A stretch of DNA of 64,000 bases, taken from NCBI GenBank assembly GCA_030248215.1, contig JASANG010000400.1, forward strand, positions 62,001-126,000. Direction: 5' to 3'. The DNA is from Enoplolaimus lenunculus (lineage: Eukaryota; Nematoda; Enoplea; Enoplida; Thoracostomopsidae). A model generated the notes under the pieces. That model worked only from the letters and a program-made list of their open reading frames with translations, was not told the origin of the DNA and did no database searches. Below are positions 59,801 to 64,000 of this stretch, one piece after another; position 1 is the stretch's first letter, and every line of letters begins with the position of its first letter. The position numbers and the translations under genes were made by a program.

Positions 59801-62800
59801 AGGCGTTTTTTCACCCATTATAAGCTTGATTGGCTCATTATTGTATTTTACTCCATCGACATGACTCATATATATTTGCCCTGCCATTTCGCTGTTTTCT
59901 TTTAACAATTGAGCGCCGGGTTTGGTTTGCCAATAATCGTTGTTTCCCAAAGCAGTAGACGGACAATGAAACAAAGTCTCGGCTTGTTTTAAACAACCGT
60001 TTACACGTTCAACGTCGTTCTTGTAAGAACCGCCAGGGTAGCGAGTCGTAATAATTGTTATCATTTGAGACTTTTGCAGATGAAGCAATGCGGCAAAAAG
60101 TTGGACTTCTCTTTTGTCAGGACCTTCATTTGGCCCACCGTCGCGTCGGTACAACCAAATTAAAAATCGCTCCGGGTTTTCAATTGCGCTTGCCTCCACC
60201 TGCAAATAGTCTGAATAGTGCTGTGCGGCACTTTTTTCGAACAGTGCTTTTGGTTTAACTACGCCAACCGCTTTCATTGGATGAACTAATGTTTTAGAAA
60301 TAAGATACGAAGATACTTGTATTCCAGATAAATATTGGTTCTGGTAATCAACCCGTGTTCGTAGTTTTTCTTCGCCCTCAAGAGACAGCACCGGAAATTG
60401 ACAATGAGTAATTACAGTATCTGTTCTGATTGCAGCGGCGTCATCTGAATTGAAAGTTATCGCAAAGCTGCATTTAGACTCAATATAATCCTTTAGGTGA
60501 TATACCGCGTCACTCATGTACTTATCGACAGAGGGTTTAACGCTGAAACCTCTGCGGCTTCGTTTAAAGCGTAAATCAATTTCGTTGTAATGCCGATGGA
60601 CTAAGTGGCTCAGCTTTCGACGCTTACAGCATAAATAAAATATAGTGCTAGTGGATATTTTTTTGGGGTGGTATATTTTGTTCAAATGTGCTTGAATAGA
60701 CTTGAAGGTTACTTTGTGCGTGCGTTTTAGCTTCATGCCGCGCCTGTAGTAAGCAACTAACGAGCCATTCCGACGCCAACGATCTGCGCCCACATTATTT
60801 CGCCTTACAAAATTTTCAATCACTAATCCAATATTTGGAAATTTTTTAAGATACGCGGGCTCTCGATTTGGTCTGGCGAATTTCTGTTCCCGCAGCAAAT
60901 TGAACGTTATTATTTTCTGGCGTTTAATGTAGCGGATTGCAGTCTCTTTCATTTTTTCCGCAGCCATTGCGACATCGTTGCTACTACTGTTCACATTTAT
61001 TGAGCTAAACGCGCGCGGAGCTCCATCAAGCATGCAGTGCAATATGGGTTCTGGGTATCCCAATCCGGCTGCAAATTCTTTAATTTGGCGAGGCAGTTTT
61101 ATATCGTTTTTTGCCGCATATCTAAATATTTGAAACAGCAAGACGCGCATCCCTAGACGATCAGGCTGCCCAGCAGCATCTGCTATTTCGCTGTTTGTAG
61201 CGTTTTTCATTCGCTTCAGCATGTTTGTTAATTTGCACACATATTGAGCTCGCTTAAAAGCATTCGGATCAAGTTCTTTGATTAAATATTGTAGTTTTCC
61301 ATGCACAGTTTTAACTGCGTTTTGAATTTCAGGATTGTTAATTAGGTATATGTCGTCGTCTGTTGTCTTCTTGTTCAGTAATAAATGTAACAGATCCGCG
61401 GGATATTCAAGCTCCAGAATATAATCCACAATTTTTTTCGGCAAAGCACAACCCCTTGAATTTATTTGCTGCACAACATTAAACATAATGATCTGCAAAT
61501 ATAGTTTTTCGTTCCCAAGCAACTTGTTTAAACGGTTCCTAAGGTTTGGAATTGTTAGTACAATTGTTGTCAGAAGTTCAATATCTCCCACTGCATTCAA
61601 CCCATTTTCAGCACTCGAGGACGAACTTTCCAAACAAGAAGCAATGCCCCCGTTAGCAATGTAAGCTATTTCGCTATCAATATATGCTATCAAACCATCT
61701 TTTGTTAAGCAACTCACGGACTGCTCAGCCATTATCTTGTTATACTGCTGCTTAAGTTGAGCAATCTTTTGCATATCCTCTAATACGCAAGCTTTTATTT
61801 CATTTGCACGGTATATACCTATTTTACGTAACGCTCTTGCAGACAATTTTTTGTCTTGCGCCTTGAGCAAGACATATTTTGCAGTGCGTCGTTGACGTTG
61901 GGAAAATAACTCACATAAACTCTTCACTTTTTCAGGCGTCAAGTGCGAAAATCTGGTTTTAATTGATAGTTCTTCCTCCAACCTTACTCTGTGCTTGACA
62001 TTGGCAATTGCCAGGTTTACGTCACTTAACGGTGTCACGAAGTATTGGTTCAAACACTTTTCATTGAATATGGCAACTGGCAGGCGGTTCAGTAAAAATA
62101 TCACAGCCTCTCGATTACGAAAATAGACACCTTCGCGAGCACAGGTCCAAACATTTTTAATTGTTTCTCCAGGATGCTCCCAAATATAAAATCCGCACAG
62201 TATTGTTTCGTATAAAATTTTTGATGGGTTCTTACAGAAAGCGCGCAGAGCGTGGTACAAAAAACATTCCATTCGCTCGTGTATTGTCGAAACTTGCCAC
62301 CCATCAATTTGAACCAAATCTCCAACATTAACTTCGCTAGGTTTCTCGAGATATATTTTTTCGTACCTGAATTATAACATATGTTTTACCCAGGAGCGTA
62401 TGCAACAGCAGTGGATATACATCTTCGCATAATTGTTATACAAGAAGGTATATATCACTTTTAACAGACGTAGTAATATCCTACTGAATCCTAGATGTAA
62501 AAAGAATTCTTTTGGTAAGGCGATATCTATATACTCCAAAATAAAATCGCAACCGCGATCTGAATTGTCATTATCTGCCTGTACGTGCATTCGACTGGGC
62601 ACTGTGTTTTTCAAAAATAATGTATAGGTACTATAAACTCAGAACGCGTTGCAGTTTAGACTACCTCTTCATTAAGGGTGAGAGGCATAGCGACTTCCGA
62701 AAGTGAAACCGGGGACGGGCCAAAACTCAACACTCACTGGTACACTCTGTAACACGTGAAAATAATAAATAAGCACGCAAGTTTACACTGTTTGTCCTTT

Positions 62801-63889
62801 TTTTCCCTGCTTGATTTTAAAAAGTAATACAGCCATACGCAAATCGCTTTTCATTGCAGACAAGCCAACAGGCCTCTTTAATAGCGATCAAGAACGCACT
62901 TGCTAAACTGACTCAAAAAGAAGAGCATCTAACGTATATAATTTTAAGATTAAATCTTGATGCAAGAATATGGCTTAACCATGGGGGCGAACCACGTACT
63001 GCTCCGTTGCCTTTACTCAGTACTTTGTGGTTTGATGTCTATGAAGATATCCTATATCAGTCAGACAATATATGTGTTTGTTTTGTAGTTGCCGACAAAA
63101 AATTGACAGTACTAAAGCTTTTTTAGTGTAAAGTCCATATTCATTCGCATTCGTGTTGAAAAACTATACAATGCGCAATGTTTAAATATACCTTCGTAGC
63201 TTTGAAAACAGCACCAAAGCCTTTTGAACTTTTTCTTCGCAGTCCGAGCACACAGTATCCTGCAATACAAAATCACATTGTGCAAATTTCATAATTTTCC
63301 AACTTGAAAAGGGTTGAGTTGTTCCGTAGTAGACTATTTTGCAAAACCTGACGAATCCAGAGGGATATCACTGAGGTGTGCCCTTTTCATTCAGAAAATT
63401 TTTTGTGATAAAATGATAAGCTCCCAACCTGACCATTTACCCCCTCAGAAAATTGGCATATATACATAAAATAAAAATTGCATTTACACTTTGCCAGACC
63501 GCTCACAGTCTAAAGTTTTTGAACCCGCCGCCGCCTACGAGTTATAAAACCATTTGTTATGCGCCTTATATTTTTAAGAAATTTAAATCGCAAAACAAAC
63601 TATCAAAGAAGTTTATATACATAGACATTCTTACATTGTTTTTAGTTTCCATGAAAGGAAACGTATGCTGTATTGCAAAATAAACAATTTAGGCAGCGGT
63701 TTTCTTCATGAATTTGGCGAGATTGTACAGCACACCGAAAAATTCCAACAAATACGAATGCAGCTTAGCAACCCCGTTCCTTTGAAGTTGTGCATGTTTC
63801 TACCGAAATGTAGATTTTGGTACATTGAAAGCAGTTGTTTTGGACGACTTGCCCACTGCGCTAGCAAGCACTATGTTTTTTATTGTCAT
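54986..63889 (-). CDS. Spliced DDE-transposase-like gene with acidic repeat tail
   Basis: Exons on the minus strand: 63889-63804 (tentative), 62366-59559, 58629-58499, 57733-57527, 56835-54986. Phases agree throughout and the model is 5082 bases, about 1693 residues, with no internal stop. The core shows FNSDDAAAIRTDT, LIWLYRRDGGPNEGPDKREV and TRYPGGSYKNDVERVNGC, giving Asp (about 670), Asp (about 768) and Glu (about 813), a DDE triad of the RNase-H fold used by transposases and integrases. After it come LGKHTCGHPLCDKY, WYPGGPSVFQTIYPVRDPS and WGISCADCRGSCRGHF (likely zinc-binding), then a helical segment DPFAEAKSLARDCMLTLDE. I recall this layout from multicopy uncharacterised proteins of cnidarians and fish, some ending in a PHD finger. 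Here the tail is acidic repeats instead. The nuclear role is inferred. Whether it is a live transposon or a domesticated gene is open. Confidence 0.7.
55376..55790 (-). repeat. 144-bp coding tandem repeat, three near-identical units
   Basis: The unit boundaries fall at TTACCGGCTATGGTGCATTT (for example 55500 and 55644), exactly 144 bases apart, so copies add 48 codons without shifting the frame. Near-identity points to recent expansion. Confidence 0.85.
56850..57526. other. Intron of the DDE gene
   Basis: It holds a fragment of the CCGTAGCC MITE family near 57145-57200 and otherwise AT-rich sequence. Confidence 0.4.
57734..58498. other. Intron of the DDE gene
   Basis: AT-rich. It includes a fragment of the GGACCTTACC/TTTTCTGAGG repeat family at about 58100-58300. 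No other exon seen. Confidence 0.4.
58630..59558. other. Intron of the DDE gene
   Basis: Contains short CTTAGG runs near 58730-58770 and, towards 59500, a TTCGGTTGCACCCTG end of a hAT-like MITE. Confidence 0.4.
59559..62366 (-). CDS. Main exon of the DDE gene (catalytic core)
   Basis: 936 codons open from acceptor ATAATTCAG|G to donor AT|GTAAGT. The N-terminal two thirds are helical and unrecognised (NVGDLVQIDGWQVSTI, IWEHPGETIKNVW and so on). The last third carries the DDE residues listed for the gene. Reading continues upstream of the first possible ATG, so this exon is not the first. Confidence 0.75.
62367..63803. other. Presumed first intron of the DDE gene
   Basis: AT-rich, with a GGACCTTACC/TTTTCTGAGG repeat fragment at about 63360-63460. 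On the opposite strand 62860-62933 looks like a small exon (see findings). Confidence 0.4.
63804..63889 (-). CDS. Candidate first exon of the DDE gene (helix-turn-helix-like)
   Basis: It starts ATG at 63889 and reads MTIKNIVLASAVGKSS then KTTAFNVPKSTFR. The 'K..AFNVPKSTFR' end resembles pipsqueak-type helix-turn-helix segments (A-x-x-Y-x-V-P-x-S-T-L-R) at the front of transposases. The donor CG|GTAGAA is weak, but its phase fits the next exon exactly. The start could lie further upstream. Confidence 0.35.
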
Positions 63890-64000
63890 TGTCAATCCGT
63901 TGTTTTGGGCAAAATCGTAAAATATGCTAGTATGAACAATGAAAGGAGTCGCGTCCTGCCAACATAGTTCAGTATTTACAAACCCACTGTGCTCGTGTAT

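Noticed and set aside
1-64000. CRISPR arrays, bacterial operons, or retroviral and other capsid-bearing elements
   Set aside because: No regular spacer-repeat array of CRISPR type, no Shine-Dalgarno-linked gene runs, and no reverse transcriptase, protease, capsid or envelope motifs were seen. The sequence is plainly animal nuclear DNA.

Overview
This window is nuclear DNA of an animal, most likely a repeat-rich invertebrate. The evidence is AT-rich sequence, GT-AG introns, recognisable metazoan genes, and a dense load of short inverted-repeat transposons (MITEs), tRNA-derived SINEs and minisatellites. The sequence alone does not fix the phylum. I saw no rRNA, no intact tRNA gene, no CRISPR array and no capsid, envelope or reverse-transcriptase gene.

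Left edge (1-1011, minus strand): the 5' end of a GCN2-like gene (EIF2AK4). Three phase-matched exons encode an N-terminal RWD domain, and the rest lies beyond the left edge. From 1 kb to 11.8 kb I find only repeats: SINE-like units, hAT-like and other MITEs, and three minisatellites.

11.8-23.1 kb: a giant imperfect palindrome. Two arms of about 4 kb each carry a decayed SET-domain (histone-methyltransferase-like) gene pointing outwards. A 2.5-kb centre carries a broken gene that ends like a tyrosine recombinase, followed by an acidic repeat-rich reading frame. This looks like a Crypton-like DNA transposon, or a composite of one, with a chromatin-modifier cargo. It is the best candidate here for an undescribed system.

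23.8-43.4 kb, plus strand: a complete Mondo gene (MLXIP/MLXIPL, MondoA/ChREBP), rebuilt here as 18 exons whose phases all match. It would encode about 1844 residues: N-terminal Mondo conserved regions, a long disordered centre with about 155 residues of Gln/His/Pro, a bHLH-leucine zipper with the E-box-reading residues, and the C-terminal Mondo/Mlx domain. Its introns hold repeats, a 172-bp satellite and a transposase scrap. GCN2 and Mondo are head to head, so an amino-acid-starvation sensor and a sugar-sensing transcription factor are neighbours, separated by about 23 kb of mobile DNA.

43.4-54.9 kb: repeats only, including a stack of hAT-like MITEs nested inside one another with clear 8-bp target duplications, a piggyBac-type MITE with TTAA ends, and a four-copy minisatellite.

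54.9-63.9 kb, minus strand: a multi-exon gene of about 1690 residues with a DDE-type transposase/integrase core, cysteine clusters, and a last exon made mainly of tandem acidic repeats of about 48 residues. All exon phases match and the frames are open, so it looks intact. It may be an active transposase gene or a domesticated one.
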